Of a stretch of DNA of 64,000 bases, positions 44,735 to 54,705 are shown piece after piece (the stretch's first letter is position 1; each line of letters begins with the position of its first letter). A model generated the notes under the pieces. The model searched no databases. It was not told where the DNA came from and saw only the letters and a program-made list of their open reading frames with translations. The stretch lies in assembly GCF_018417635.1 (NCBI RefSeq), contig NZ_CP071007.1, forward strand, positions 2,728,501-2,792,500, written 5' to 3'. The DNA comes from Pseudomonas sp. SORT22. GTDB taxonomy: Bacteria > Pseudomonadota > Gammaproteobacteria > Pseudomonadales > Pseudomonadaceae. Position numbers and translations under genes: made by a program.

Positions 44735-47700
44735 GCCTGAATGACCTGTTGCACATCTGCCGTGAGCGCCAGATCGAACTCTGGGCTACTGAAGACCAGT
44801 TGCATTTTCGTGCGCCGCAAGGGGCGCTGGACCCGGCCCTGGCCGAACGTATCCGCGCCCAGCGCGAGGCGCTGATGGACCATCTGTTGCCGCGTTCGCA
44901 GTGGCGCTCGCAACCCGAACAGGCGCTGCAGCCCTTTGCCCTGAGCGCGGTGCAGGGCGCCTACGTGCTGGGGCGCAATCCGGCCTTCGACTATGGCGGC
45001 AATGCCTGCCACTTGTATGTTGAATACCCCTGGCCGGCTACTGTCGACAGCGAGCAACTGAACCAGGCCTGGAACGCCCTGGTGCAGCGCCACCCGATGC
45101 TGCGCGCGGTGGTGCAAGACAACAGCCGTCAGTGCGTGCAGGCCCAGGTGCCTTGGCAATGCCTGCCGTTGCATGACCTGCGCCAGGCTTCGGCGCAAGC
45201 CTTCGATGCGCACCTGCAGCAGGTACGCGAGCGCCTCGATCATGCCTGTCATGCCCTCGACCAGTGGCCGGTCCTGCTACCGGAACTGAGCCTGGGCGCC
45301 GATCGCGCGGTTCTGCATTGCTCGGTGGATTTCACCCTGATCGACTACGCCAGCTTGCAACTGCTGCTGGTAGAGCTGAGCCAGCGCTACCTGGAGCCAA
45401 ACCGGCACTGGCCGGTGCTGGAGGCGACCTTTCGCGACTACCTGCAGCATGAACAACAGAGCCGTGAAAGCGCTGCCTGGCAGAGCGACAAGGCCTGGTG
45501 GCTGGCGCGCCTGGAGAGCCTGCCGGGGCGTCCGGACCTGCCCTTGAGCGATGACGCCGGGATCACCTCGCGGCGCTTCCAGCACCACCATGCCAGCTTG
45601 AGCGTGGCCCAGTGGAATGCGCTCTGTGCCCTGGCCAGCGCCCAGGGTTTGAGTGCGGCGGGGGTGACCCTGGCGGCGTTCGCCGAGGTCATCGGGCGCT
45701 GGAGCCAGAGCGCTGACTTTTGCCTCAACCTCACCGTCCTCAACCGCCCGGACCTGCACCCGCAACTGGGCCAGGTGCTGGGCGACTTCACCGCTTTGAG
45801 CCTGTTGCAGGTCAATGGCGCCAGTGGCGCCAACTTCGTCCAGCGGGCACGGCGCATCGGCGCGCAGTTGTTCGACGACCTCGACCACAGCCGCTTTACC
45901 GGGGTCGAGGTGTTGCGCGAACTGGCACGGGTCCAGGGCCGTGGCGCCGACCTGATGCCGGTGGTGTTCACCAGCGGCATCGGCAGCGTCGAGCGCCTGC
46001 TGGGGGATAGCGGGCGCTTGTTGCAGCCGCCAAGCTACATGATCAGCCAGACCCCTCAGGTGTGGATCGATTGCCAGGTCAGCGACCAATATGGCGGCTT
46101 GCAGATCGGCTGGGACGTGCGCGTCGGCGTCCTGCCAGACGGCATGGCGGCGCAGATGTTCGAGGCCTATGTCGCGTTGCTGCAGCGCCTGTCTGCGGAT
46201 GCACAGCTTTGGCAGCAGCGCGGCGATATCGTCCTGGCGCAGCAGCGGGTCGCGCATCTGTCGGCGGTTAAAGCCGAGGACCGCAACATCGCCAGCGGCT
46301 TTGCCGGTCAGGCGTTGCGCAGCCCGGATGCGCCGGTGATCAGCGATCGCGACGGCGTTTACAGCTATCGCCAGGTCGCCCGGCACGCCGACGCCGTGCG
46401 CGCGGCGCTGGAGGCCCTTGATGTTGCCCCCGGGGCGCGGGTGGCGGTGATGCTGCCCAAGAGCGCCTGGCAACTGATGGCCGTGCTCGGCATCAACCAG
46501 ATGGGCGCAGCCTATGTGCCCATCGACATCCGCCAACCGGCTCTGCGCCGCGAAGCCATTTTGCGCGATGCCGGAATTGCTGCGCTCATCTGCCTGGAAA
46601 CCGAAGCCTTGCCTGCAGGCCTTGCGCTGCCGCGCATTGCCATCGACAGCCTCACCGCCGCCAGCCACTGGCCGCCGCGCGAACCGCTGGCGGTGCAGGC
46701 TGGCGACCTGGCCTACATCATCTACACCTCCGGCTCCACCGGCACGCCCAAGGGCGTGATGCTCAGCCATGGCGCGGTGGTCAACACCCTCGACGACATC
46801 AACCAGCGCTACGGCGTCAATGCCCGGGACCGGGTGCTGGGGCTGGCGGAGCTGAGTTTCGACCTGTCGGTGTACGACTTTTTCGGCGCAACGGCTGTGG
46901 GCGCGCAGGTGGTACTGCCAGACCCCGAGCGTGGCGCCGATCCTTCGCACTGGGCGCAACTGATGGCCGAGTACGGTGTGACCCTGTGGAACTCGGTGCC
47001 GGCCCAGGGGCAGATGCTGATCGATTACCTGGAAAGCGAACCGGCAGCCATTCCCGGGCCGCGTTGCGTGATGTGGTCTGGCGACTGGATTCCCACCACC
47101 TTGCCAACCCGCTGGTGGCAGCGCTGGCCCGACAGCCAGCTGTTCAGCCTCGGCGGTGCGACCGAGGCGGCGATCTGGTCGGTGGAGCACCCGATTCGCC
47201 CCGCCGACACGGCCTTGCCGAGCATCCCCTACGGCCTCGCCCTCAACGGCCAGACCCTGGAAGTGCTCGACAGCCTCGGCAGGCAATGCCCGCCGGGGGT
47301 TCGCGGCGAGATTCATATCGGCGGCCTGGGCCTGGCATTGGGCTACGCCGAAGACCCGCAACGTACCGCCGAGCGCTTCATCACCCATGCCAGCGGCCGG
47401 CGCTTGTACCGCACCGGCGACCTCGGCCGCTACCTGGACGAGGACGGCCTGATCGAGTTCCTCGGGCGCCAGGACGATCAGGTGAAAATCCGCGGCCATC
47501 GCATCGAGCTTGCGGAGATCGACGCTGCCTGGCTCGCTCACCCACAGATCGCTGCCAGCACCACGGTACTGGTGGGCGAGCGTCACGAGCGTTCGCTGTG
47601 CAGCTTTGTCACTGCACAAACTTCGGCTAACGATCCACAACGGGTTGGCGAGGAATTGGCCGAGGTTATGGCCAAGGCGCGTGACACCCTGGAACAGGCC

Positions 47701-50136
47701 GATTTCGGCCCGCGTGAAGAGATTCAGGCCGCCCTGGCGGCGCTGGACCGGGCGGCCGATGCCTCGCTGCTGCACTGGCTGGCCAGCAGCGGCCTGCTCG
47801 CAGCGGGCGAGGAGGTGGCTTTTGCCCCGCTGTGCCAGGCGCTCAAGCTTGAAACCGGTCAGCAGCGGCTGCTGCAGCATTGGCTGATGCTGTTGACCGA
47901 CAGCGGCTATCTGCAACGTGCGGGTGCAGGCTGGCGCTGCCTGGTAGACCCCGGCGCGTTCGATCAGGCCCAGGCCTGGGCGCATTTCGCCCAATTGGCC
48001 CCGGCGCCGTTGTGGCCGGTGGAACTGGTGGATTACCTGCGTGGCAGCGCCATGCGCCTGGCCGAGCAACTGGATGGCCGGCTGAGCCCGGCCAGCCTGA
48101 TGTTCCCCGAGGGCTCGGCGCATATTGCCGAGGCCATGTACAGCCGTGGCCTGCATGCCCAGGTGCTGCACCAGGCCATGGCCGAGGCGGTCAGGGCGAT
48201 TGTTGCCCGTGAAGGCATGCGCAACTGGCGCATTCTTGAAGTCGGCGCCGGCACCGCTGCCGCCAGTGCCTCGGTCATTGCCGCGCTGGCGCCTTTGGCG
48301 GCAGCCGGGGTGCAGATCGACTACCTGTTCTCGGATGTCTCCAGCTACTTCCTCAATGCTGCCCGGGAGCGCTTTGCCGAGTACCCGTGGGTGCGCTTCA
48401 TGCATTTCGACATGAACAAACCCGCCTGCGAGCAGGGCCTGCAGCCAGGCTCGGTGGACCTGCTGCTCAGTTCCGGGGCCTTGAACAATGCCCTCGACAC
48501 CCCGCGCTTGCTGGCCGGGCTGCGTCAGCTGTTGCAGGCCGATGCCTGGCTGGTGATCCAGGAGCTGACCCGCGAGCACCGGGAAATCAGCATCAGCCAG
48601 AGCCTGATGATGGAAACACCGCAAGACCTGCGGGCGAGCACCGGGCAATTGTTCGTGCACCGCCAGCAGTGGCTGGACTGGCTCAACGCTCAGGCCGGCG
48701 ACCATGCCCAGGCCCTGGGGTCAGCGGACAGCGTATTGTCGTTGCTGGGCTATGACCTGCTGGTGGCACGGATGAAAACCGACCGCCCCGTGCTCGCCAG
48801 CAACGACCTGCTGGCGTTTATCGCCGAGCGTGTGCCGCGCTACATGGTGCCGGCCCAGGTGCGGGTGCTGGACGCGCTGCCGGTGACCGCCAACGGCAAG
48901 ATCGACCGCCGCGCCCTGACCCATCAGGCCCAGCAGCGCCAGCTGGAGCCGGTGCGCCAGGTGCGCAGCGAGGTCAGCGATGAGTTGGTCCAGCGCCTGA
49001 TCGGGCACTGGCAGCGGGTGCTCGACTGCAACGAGCTGTCGGCCGATCAGGACTTCTTCGCCGCCGGTGGCGACTCGCTGCTGATCGCCCAGTTGATCGC
49101 CGGCCTGCGCGAGCAGGAAGCGCTGGCCCGTGCACACCCCTTCGATCGCCTGTTGCGCTGGGCCCTCAGCCAGCCGACCCCGGCCGGCCTGGCCCAGCGT
49201 TTGCGTAGTGAGTCAGGGGCTGAGGCGCCGGCCGCTGAACAGCCGGCAACGCCTGTTTTGCAAGCCACCCGCGCGCCGCTGGCCGGGCGCGTACGGGTCG
49301 ACGCCTTGAGCGAGCTGGCCGCAGGCGAGGGCATCGCCCGGGTGCTGGTGCATGAAGGCCTCGGCACGCTGTTGCCGTATCGCCGGCTGATTGCCGAGCT
49401 TGCCGGCAGCGGCCCGCTGCTGGGGCTGGCGGTACACGACAGCGAGGCCTACCTGCGCCTGGCGCCGCAGCATGTCAATGCCACCCTCGGCAAGCGTTAT
49501 GCCCAGGCTCTGTGGGACAGCGGCCGGCGCAGCTTCGATCTGCTGGGCTACTGCTCCGGCGGGCTGGTGACCCTGGAACTGGCCAAGGCGCTGCTGCAAC
49601 TGGGCGCCGAGGTGCGCCGGGTGGATATAGTCTCCAGCTACCGCATCCCGTATCGGCTGGATGACGAGTTGCTGATCCTCTACAGCTTTACCGCCACCCT
49701 CGGCCTGGACCCGCAGGCGCTCGGCTTGCCGTCGGCCGAGCAGTTGCAGGCGGCCCTGGCGCCGCTTGTGCAGGCATCCGTGCAACACCTGCCGGCGGGC
49801 AGCTTGAGCGCAGCCTTGCCGGCCTTCGACGTTGCCCAGCTCAAGGCCCGGGTGCTGAGCGCCGCCAGCGGCATCGCCGATGAACAGCTGTACCGGGTGT
49901 TTGCCCATTCGGTACGGGCCAGCCACTACAGCGACAGTGCGCCGTACATCGGTGCCGTGCGCCTGTTCGTGCCCAGTGTCGGCAACCCCTTGATCGCCAA
50001 TCACCAGGCCAGCCTGCAGGCCTGGTGGCAGGCCGCGTCGCTGGCGCCGCTCAGTGTCCAGACCCTGCGCGGCAATCACTTCGATTGCCTGAACGCCGGG
50101 CTCAGTCGTTACTTGCTGGAGGAACAGCGCCCATGA
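44731..50136 (+). CDS. pchF: Pyochelin synthetase PchF
   Basis: An 1801-residue NRPS. Domains: cyclisation (SAVQGAYVLGRNP near 72; DFTLID near 195), adenylation for Cys (YTSGSTGTPKG near 664; KIRGHRIELAEIDAAW near 921), an embedded N-methyltransferase with intact SAM loop ILEVGAGTAAAS near 1167, A10 NGKIDRRAL near 1387, carrier GGDSLLIAQ (Ser near 1446) and a C-terminal thioesterase from about 1520. It adds the second cysteine, forms and N-methylates the thiazolidine with PchG, and releases pyochelin. The thioesterase elbow reads GYCSGG, placing Cys where Ser is usual. ATGA overlaps join it to pchE and pchG. Confidence 0.96.
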   Translation: MSLNDLLHICRERQIELWATEDQLHFRAPQGALDPALAERIRAQREALMDHLLPRSQWRSQPEQALQPFALSAVQGAYVLGRNPAFDYGGNACHLYVEYPWPATVDSEQLNQAWNALVQRHPMLRAVVQDNSRQCVQAQVPWQCLPLHDLRQASAQAFDAHLQQVRERLDHACHALDQWPVLLPELSLGADRAVLHCSVDFTLIDYASLQLLLVELSQRYLEPNRHWPVLEATFRDYLQHEQQSRESAAWQSDKAWWLARLESLPGRPDLPLSDDAGITSRRFQHHHASLSVAQWNALCALASAQGLSAAGVTLAAFAEVIGRWSQSADFCLNLTVLNRPDLHPQLGQVLGDFTALSLLQVNGASGANFVQRARRIGAQLFDDLDHSRFTGVEVLRELARVQGRGADLMPVVFTSGIGSVERLLGDSGRLLQPPSYMISQTPQVWIDCQVSDQYGGLQIGWDVRVGVLPDGMAAQMFEAYVALLQRLSADAQLWQQRGDIVLAQQRVAHLSAVKAEDRNIASGFAGQALRSPDAPVISDRDGVYSYRQVARHADAVRAALEALDVAPGARVAVMLPKSAWQLMAVLGINQMGAAYVPIDIRQPALRREAILRDAGIAALICLETEALPAGLALPRIAIDSLTAASHWPPREPLAVQAGDLAYIIYTSGSTGTPKGVMLSHGAVVNTLDDINQRYGVNARDRVLGLAELSFDLSVYDFFGATAVGAQVVLPDPERGADPSHWAQLMAEYGVTLWNSVPAQGQMLIDYLESEPAAIPGPRCVMWSGDWIPTTLPTRWWQRWPDSQLFSLGGATEAAIWSVEHPIRPADTALPSIPYGLALNGQTLEVLDSLGRQCPPGVRGEIHIGGLGLALGYAEDPQRTAERFITHASGRRLYRTGDLGRYLDEDGLIEFLGRQDDQVKIRGHRIELAEIDAAWLAHPQIAASTTVLVGERHERSLCSFVTAQTSANDPQRVGEELAEVMAKARDTLEQADFGPREEIQAALAALDRAADASLLHWLASSGLLAAGEEVAFAPLCQALKLETGQQRLLQHWLMLLTDSGYLQRAGAGWRCLVDPGAFDQAQAWAHFAQLAPAPLWPVELVDYLRGSAMRLAEQLDGRLSPASLMFPEGSAHIAEAMYSRGLHAQVLHQAMAEAVRAIVAREGMRNWRILEVGAGTAAASASVIAALAPLAAAGVQIDYLFSDVSSYFLNAARERFAEYPWVRFMHFDMNKPACEQGLQPGSVDLLLSSGALNNALDTPRLLAGLRQLLQADAWLVIQELTREHREISISQSLMMETPQDLRASTGQLFVHRQQWLDWLNAQAGDHAQALGSADSVLSLLGYDLLVARMKTDRPVLASNDLLAFIAERVPRYMVPAQVRVLDALPVTANGKIDRRALTHQAQQRQLEPVRQVRSEVSDELVQRLIGHWQRVLDCNELSADQDFFAAGGDSLLIAQLIAGLREQEALARAHPFDRLLRWALSQPTPAGLAQRLRSESGAEAPAAEQPATPVLQATRAPLAGRVRVDALSELAAGEGIARVLVHEGLGTLLPYRRLIAELAGSGPLLGLAVHDSEAYLRLAPQHVNATLGKRYAQALWDSGRRSFDLLGYCSGGLVTLELAKALLQLGAEVRRVDIVSSYRIPYRLDDELLILYSFTATLGLDPQALGLPSAEQLQAALAPLVQASVQHLPAGSLSAALPAFDVAQLKARVLSAASGIADEQLYRVFAHSVRASHYSDSAPYIGAVRLFVPSVGNPLIANHQASLQAWWQAASLAPLSVQTLRGNHFDCLNAGLSRYLLEEQRP

Positions 50137-51170
50137 ACACTCCCGTCAAAACCCTGGTAGTGGGTTCCCGATTCGGCCAGTTCTACGCCGCCGGTGTCGC
50201 CGCTGCCGAGCACCTGCAGCTGGTCGGCGTGCTGGGCCAGGGCAGTCGCCGTTCACAGGCCCTGGCCCGGCATCTTCGTGTACCGTGTTTCGCGGCCCTC
50301 GAACAGCTGCCCGACGACACCCGCCTGGCCTGCGTGGCGGTGGGCGGCGCGGCGCGCGGCGAGCAGGGCCCGGCCCTGGCGCAAGCGTTGATGGCGCGCG
50401 GTATCGATGTGTTGATCGAACACCCGCTGTTGCCTCAGGAGCTGCACGAGCTGTTGCGCTGCGCGGCACGCTTGCAGCGCCGTTGCCTGCTCAACAGTTT
50501 TTACCCGCAGTTGCCGTGGGTGGCGCGCTTCATCGAGCTGGGCCGGCAGTTGCATCGTCAGCAGGGCATCCGCCATATCGAGGCCAGTTGTGCGGTGCAG
50601 GTCAGCTACGCCACCCTCGACATCCTGGCGGCGTTGTTGGAGTCGGTGGGGCCGTGGTCGCTGGACAACCTGGCACCGGCGCTGTCGCCGTGGCGCGATG
50701 TCAGCCTGGTGATGGCCGAGGTGCCGGTGTCGTTACGGGTGCTCAATGAACTGGCGGCGGCCGATGACGGGCGCATGCAGATGCTCCAGCGCATCAGCCT
50801 GGCCACCGACAGCGGCACCTTGCTGCTGGCCTCACCGCACGGGCCGCTGCTGTGGATGCCAGCGGTGCGCGCGCCGCGCGAGGACGAGGACGGCCTGTTT
50901 GTGCTGAGCGGCGGCGCCTTGCCGTGTGCCGAAGTGCTGATGGACGCCGCCACGGACTGGGGCCAGGTCTATCGGCAGCTCTGGCCACAGGCTGCGGCCA
51001 GGGCCTTGGAGCCGTTGCTCGACGGTGCAGGCCTGGTGCGCCGGCAACAGCGCAGCCTGGAAGTGGTCGCGCTGTGGCAGCAGGTGACAGCCGCCATCGG
51101 TTTTCCGCAAACGCCCGCACAGGCCTTGCCGGCAGCCACCCTGGCGCAGGCGCTGGAGGGGTGCCAATGA
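50133..51170 (+). CDS. pchG: Thiazolinyl imide reductase of pyochelin synthesis
   Basis: A 345-residue NAD(P)H-dependent reductase of the PchG/Irp3 family (P. aeruginosa PchG 349). The Rossmann start is TLVVGSRFGQFYAAGV, followed by VLIEHPLLPQELHELLRCAARL and LNSFYPQLPWVARFIELGR, where EHPL replaces the usual EKP of Gfo/Idh proteins. It reduces the second thiazoline ring to thiazolidine on PchF. Start and stop overlap the neighbours by 4 bases. PchG and the enantio-pyochelin reductase PchK are distinct families; position and sequence favour PchG. Confidence 0.93.
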   Translation: MNTPVKTLVVGSRFGQFYAAGVAAAEHLQLVGVLGQGSRRSQALARHLRVPCFAALEQLPDDTRLACVAVGGAARGEQGPALAQALMARGIDVLIEHPLLPQELHELLRCAARLQRRCLLNSFYPQLPWVARFIELGRQLHRQQGIRHIEASCAVQVSYATLDILAALLESVGPWSLDNLAPALSPWRDVSLVMAEVPVSLRVLNELAAADDGRMQMLQRISLATDSGTLLLASPHGPLLWMPAVRAPREDEDGLFVLSGGALPCAEVLMDAATDWGQVYRQLWPQAAARALEPLLDGAGLVRRQQRSLEVVALWQQVTAAIGFPQTPAQALPAATLAQALEGCQ

Positions 51171-52906
51171 ACCTGCTCGGGCCTGAACTGCGGGCACTGT
51201 TGCGCCCGTTCCGGGCGCGTTTGTGCCTGGCGGTGGTGGTGCAGGCCATATCCGGGGTCAGCTCGCTGTTGCCGCTGATTGCCCTGGCGCACCTGGCCGA
51301 CAGCCTGCAACAGGCGCCGCCGCTGGCGCCCGGGGTGATGAACTGGGTGCTGCTGGCGGTGCTCGGCTCGGCCCTGTGGCTGTGTGGCCAGACCCTGGCC
51401 CTGCACCTCACCCACGGTGTTGATGCCGACCTGTGCGAGCGTTTGCGCGTGCGCCTGGCCGAGCGTCTGCAACGCTTGCCGCTGGGCTGGTTCGCCCGGC
51501 TCGGGCCCGAGGGCGTGACCCGCTATGCCGAGCAGGACGTACGTGCATTGCACCAGTTGGTCGGCCATGCGCCGACCGATCTGGTCAACCTGCTGCTGAT
51601 CCCCCTGGCCATCTTCGGCTACCTGCTGTGGAGCGACAGCGCCCTGGCGCTGTGGTGCCTGCTGCCATTGGCACTGGGGGTGCTGGGGTACTGGCGGCTG
51701 GGCTCGGCGCACTACCGTGAAGATGTCGAGCAGCGCAATGCGGTGGTGCAGCAGTTGTTCAGCGACTACAGCCAGTTCGCCGCCAACTTGCGCCTGGTGC
51801 GCCAGTTCCCGGGGGCCGGCGTGCAGCGCAGCCTGCAACAGGCGGTGCAGCGTTTTGATCAGCGTTTCAGCCACTGGGTGAGCCGCGCCGGTCAACTGGC
51901 GGCGTTGGTCCAGGTGCTGCTCAGTGCGCCCTGGCTGCTGGCCTGGGTGGTGCTTGGCGCGTTGCTGCCGGGGCTGAGCGAAATCGGCGCGGCGCAGTTG
52001 TGCGCCTTTGTGTTGCTGGTCCGGGCCATGGCCGCGCCGGTGCTGGCCATGGGGCACGGCCTCGATGCCCTCAATAGCGCGCGGGTCAGTGCGCAGCGCT
52101 TGCAGGCAGTGTTGAGCACGCCGCCGCTGGCCGAGCCCGACGCGCCGCAAGCGCCCAGGGACGCCAGCGTGGAAATGCGCGAGGTGTCCTTCGCCCATGG
52201 CGAGGTGCCGGTATTGTCAGCGATCAACCTGCGCCTGGAGCCAGGCACCACCACGGCCCTGGTGGGGCCGTCGGGCGCGGGCAAAAGTACCCTGGCCGGC
52301 TTGATTGCGCGGTTCATGGACGTCGACAGCGGCCAGGTGCTGGTCGGCGGGGTGGATGTTCGGCAGATCGCCAGCGCGCAACTGCAACGGCATCTGGCGC
52401 TGGTGTTCCAGCACGCCGGAGTGCTGCGCCTGTCGCTGGCGCAGAACATCGCCCTGTACCAGCCCGACGCCAGCCTCGAGCAGATTCGCGAGGCTGCACG
52501 GGCGGCCTGCCTCGACAGCCGGATCATGGCGCTGGCCAAGGGCTACGCGAGCATAGCCGGTGACGATGTGCAGCTATCGGGCGGCGAACTGCAGCGCCTG
52601 GCCATTGCCCGGGCGCTGCTTTCGAGTGCGCCGATCATGCTCCTCGACGAGCCGACCTCGGCCACCGATCCGCACACCGAGCGGGCCTTGCGCATGGCCC
52701 TGCACGAGGGGGCGGCCGGGCGTACGCGGTTGATCGTTGCCCACCGCTTGCAGAGCATCTGCCATGCCGAGCAGATCCTGGTGTTGAACCAGGGCCGGAT
52801 TGTTCAGCGTGGCAGTCATCAGCAGTTGCTGGCCATGGACGGCCTTTACCGTCAGTTGTGGCGTGAACAAATGTCCGATGCCGAGCAAATGGAGCCTGTG
52901 TCATGA
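51167..52906 (+). CDS. pchH: ABC transporter with fused membrane and ATPase domains, PchH
   Basis: A 579-residue half-transporter. Six hydrophobic helices occupy the first 300 residues. The ATPase has Walker A GPSGAGKST (near 370), signature LSGGELQRLAIARA and Walker B IMLLDEPTSATD. With PchI it should form a heterodimer like the yersiniabactin YbtP/YbtQ pair, acting in the inner membrane in iron or siderophore transport. It overlaps pchG and pchI by 4 bases each. Confidence 0.92.
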   Translation: MNLLGPELRALLRPFRARLCLAVVVQAISGVSSLLPLIALAHLADSLQQAPPLAPGVMNWVLLAVLGSALWLCGQTLALHLTHGVDADLCERLRVRLAERLQRLPLGWFARLGPEGVTRYAEQDVRALHQLVGHAPTDLVNLLLIPLAIFGYLLWSDSALALWCLLPLALGVLGYWRLGSAHYREDVEQRNAVVQQLFSDYSQFAANLRLVRQFPGAGVQRSLQQAVQRFDQRFSHWVSRAGQLAALVQVLLSAPWLLAWVVLGALLPGLSEIGAAQLCAFVLLVRAMAAPVLAMGHGLDALNSARVSAQRLQAVLSTPPLAEPDAPQAPRDASVEMREVSFAHGEVPVLSAINLRLEPGTTTALVGPSGAGKSTLAGLIARFMDVDSGQVLVGGVDVRQIASAQLQRHLALVFQHAGVLRLSLAQNIALYQPDASLEQIREAARAACLDSRIMALAKGYASIAGDDVQLSGGELQRLAIARALLSSAPIMLLDEPTSATDPHTERALRMALHEGAAGRTRLIVAHRLQSICHAEQILVLNQGRIVQRGSHQQLLAMDGLYRQLWREQMSDAEQMEPVS

Positions 52907-54600
52907 GTGTTTTTTCGTCCTTGCGCCAGTTGCCGCAGCGCACCTGGCTAGCCCTGCGCGCGGCGCTGATATGGATGGTGCTGGCCGCGGTGCTTGATGG
53001 TCTGGCGGGGCTGGCACTGGTGCCGCTGGTGCTGGCCTGGTTCGACCGCGCAGGCGCCGATGTGCTGCAGCCGGTGGGGCTGCTGCTGGGCCTGACGCTG
53101 CTGCAGGCCCTGGTCAGCTATATCGCCCAGCGGCGTGGTTACCTCGCTGGGGCAGGGCTGGCAGCGGGGCTGGTGTCGCGCTTGCTGGAGCATTTGCCAC
53201 GGCTGGCGCGGGGCCGCCAGCGCCATCTCGACGACCTGGTGCGCGGGCCGGTGTTCAGCAGCATGAGTATCCCGGCGCACCTGTTGGCGCCGTTGATTAC
53301 CGCGTTGGTGACGCCAACGGTGGTGGTCCTTGGCTTGTTCGCCCTGGCGCCATCCGTGGCGCTGGCGTTGGCCGTGGCCTACCTGCCGTTGTTCGGCCTG
53401 CTGCGCTGGGCCGGGCGGCGCAGCCTGGACCTTGAGCAACAGCGCCAGGCGGTTGATCGGCATGCCGGGCAACTGCTGCAAACTTTCGCCGAACAACAGG
53501 CGCTGATGCGTAGCAGCGCCGTTGCCAGCCAGGGCCAGGTGGCCCTGCGCGAGGCCCTGCAGCAGCAACATCAGGCGACCCGTTCGCTCAACCGCCAGGC
53601 ATTGCCCGCCAGCCTGGGCTTTGCCAGCGCAGTGCAACTGGTGTTTTCGGCGCTGCTGGTCGGCGGCGTGCTGGCGGTCGCCGCCGGGCATTTGCCGGGG
53701 GCGCTGCTGGTGGCGGTGCTGGTATTGCTGGTGCGCTTTGTCGAGCCGCTGTCACAACTGGCGCAACTGGACCAGGCCCTGCGCATGGCCTGGCAGGCCT
53801 TGGCACAGGTGCTGGGGGTGTTGGCGCAACCGATCCTGCACAGCCCGCAACCCGGCTTGCAACCCCTGGACGCCAGCCTGCAGGGCCAGGGCCTGAGCAG
53901 CTACGGCGAACATGGCGAGCACCTGCTCAAGGACCTCGACCTGTACTGCGCGTCTGGTACCTTCACGGCCATTGTCGGGCCGTCGGGCGCCGGTAAAAGT
54001 ACGCTGCTGGCGTTGCTGGGGCGGGGCATGGATGCCCAGGCCGGCGAAGTGCGTCTGGGCCAGGTGGACATCCGCCAGTTGAGCGAGCAAACCCTTGCCG
54101 CGCACTTGACCCAGGTGTTCCAGGACAGCGGCCTGTTCGCCGGCAGCCTGCTATGGAATGTCAGCATGGCGCGGCCACAGGCAACGCCTGGGCAATTGCA
54201 GCAGGCCGCTGAAGCAGCGGCGCTGGATGAGGTGATCGCCAGCCTGGCCGAGGGCTGGCACAGCGAGGTCGGCCCGGGCGGCGCCTTGCTCTCCGGTGGC
54301 CAGCGCCAGCGCGTAGGGCTGGCGCGAGCGCTGCTGTCGCCGGCGCCGATCCTGTTGCTCGACGAGCCCACTGCCAGCCTCGATGCGCGCAGCGAGGCGC
54401 GGGTCAATCGCAGCCTGCGGGCATTGCGCGGCCGGCGCACGCTGGTGTTGGTGTCGCACAACCCGGCGCTGGTGCGCGACGCCGATCAGATCCTGGTGCT
54501 GGAGGCCGGGCGCCTGAGCGGCAGCGGCAGTCATGAGCAACTGCTGGCCACCCACCCGTGGTATGCGCAGTTCGTCGAGCAGCACGGTGTCGTCGATTGA
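52903..54600 (+). CDS. pchI: ABC transporter with fused membrane and ATPase domains, PchI
   Basis: A 565-residue partner of PchH with six hydrophobic helices, Walker A GPSGAGKST (near 362), signature LSGGQRQRVGLARA and Walker B ILLLDEPTASLD. The switch His is in VLVSHNPALV. It is the last gene of the pchEFGHI chain; 105 bases with a Fur box separate it from fptA, so fptABCX has its own promoter. Confidence 0.92.
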   Translation: MSVFSSLRQLPQRTWLALRAALIWMVLAAVLDGLAGLALVPLVLAWFDRAGADVLQPVGLLLGLTLLQALVSYIAQRRGYLAGAGLAAGLVSRLLEHLPRLARGRQRHLDDLVRGPVFSSMSIPAHLLAPLITALVTPTVVVLGLFALAPSVALALAVAYLPLFGLLRWAGRRSLDLEQQRQAVDRHAGQLLQTFAEQQALMRSSAVASQGQVALREALQQQHQATRSLNRQALPASLGFASAVQLVFSALLVGGVLAVAAGHLPGALLVAVLVLLVRFVEPLSQLAQLDQALRMAWQALAQVLGVLAQPILHSPQPGLQPLDASLQGQGLSSYGEHGEHLLKDLDLYCASGTFTAIVGPSGAGKSTLLALLGRGMDAQAGEVRLGQVDIRQLSEQTLAAHLTQVFQDSGLFAGSLLWNVSMARPQATPGQLQQAAEAAALDEVIASLAEGWHSEVGPGGALLSGGQRQRVGLARALLSPAPILLLDEPTASLDARSEARVNRSLRALRGRRTLVLVSHNPALVRDADQILVLEAGRLSGSGSHEQLLATHPWYAQFVEQHGVVD

Positions 54601-54669
54601 ATGCACCGGTGCCGGGCATCAATTGAAAAAGTCCCTAAATCGAAAAGTTCGCCCACTCGTTTGAAGGAT

Positions 54670-54688
54670 ACTAATGAGAATTATTATC
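54670..54688 (+). promoter_or_regulatory. Fur box before fptA
   Basis: ACTAATGAGAATTATTATC matches the 19-base Fur consensus at 15 positions. It ends 17 bases before the fptA ATG and should repress fptABCX in iron-rich conditions. Confidence 0.85.
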
Positions 54689-54705
54689 GAAATTGGGGCG
54701 GGGCA

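Noticed and set aside
45277..48705. A 1142-codon minus-strand frame within pchF
   Set aside because: Shadow of the pchF NRPS frame; no motifs and no ribosome site.
50133..51170. Reductase as PchK of enantio-pyochelin synthesis
   Set aside because: Gene order, the PchE epimerase-type insert and the FptA-like receptor all point to the P. aeruginosa PchG type.
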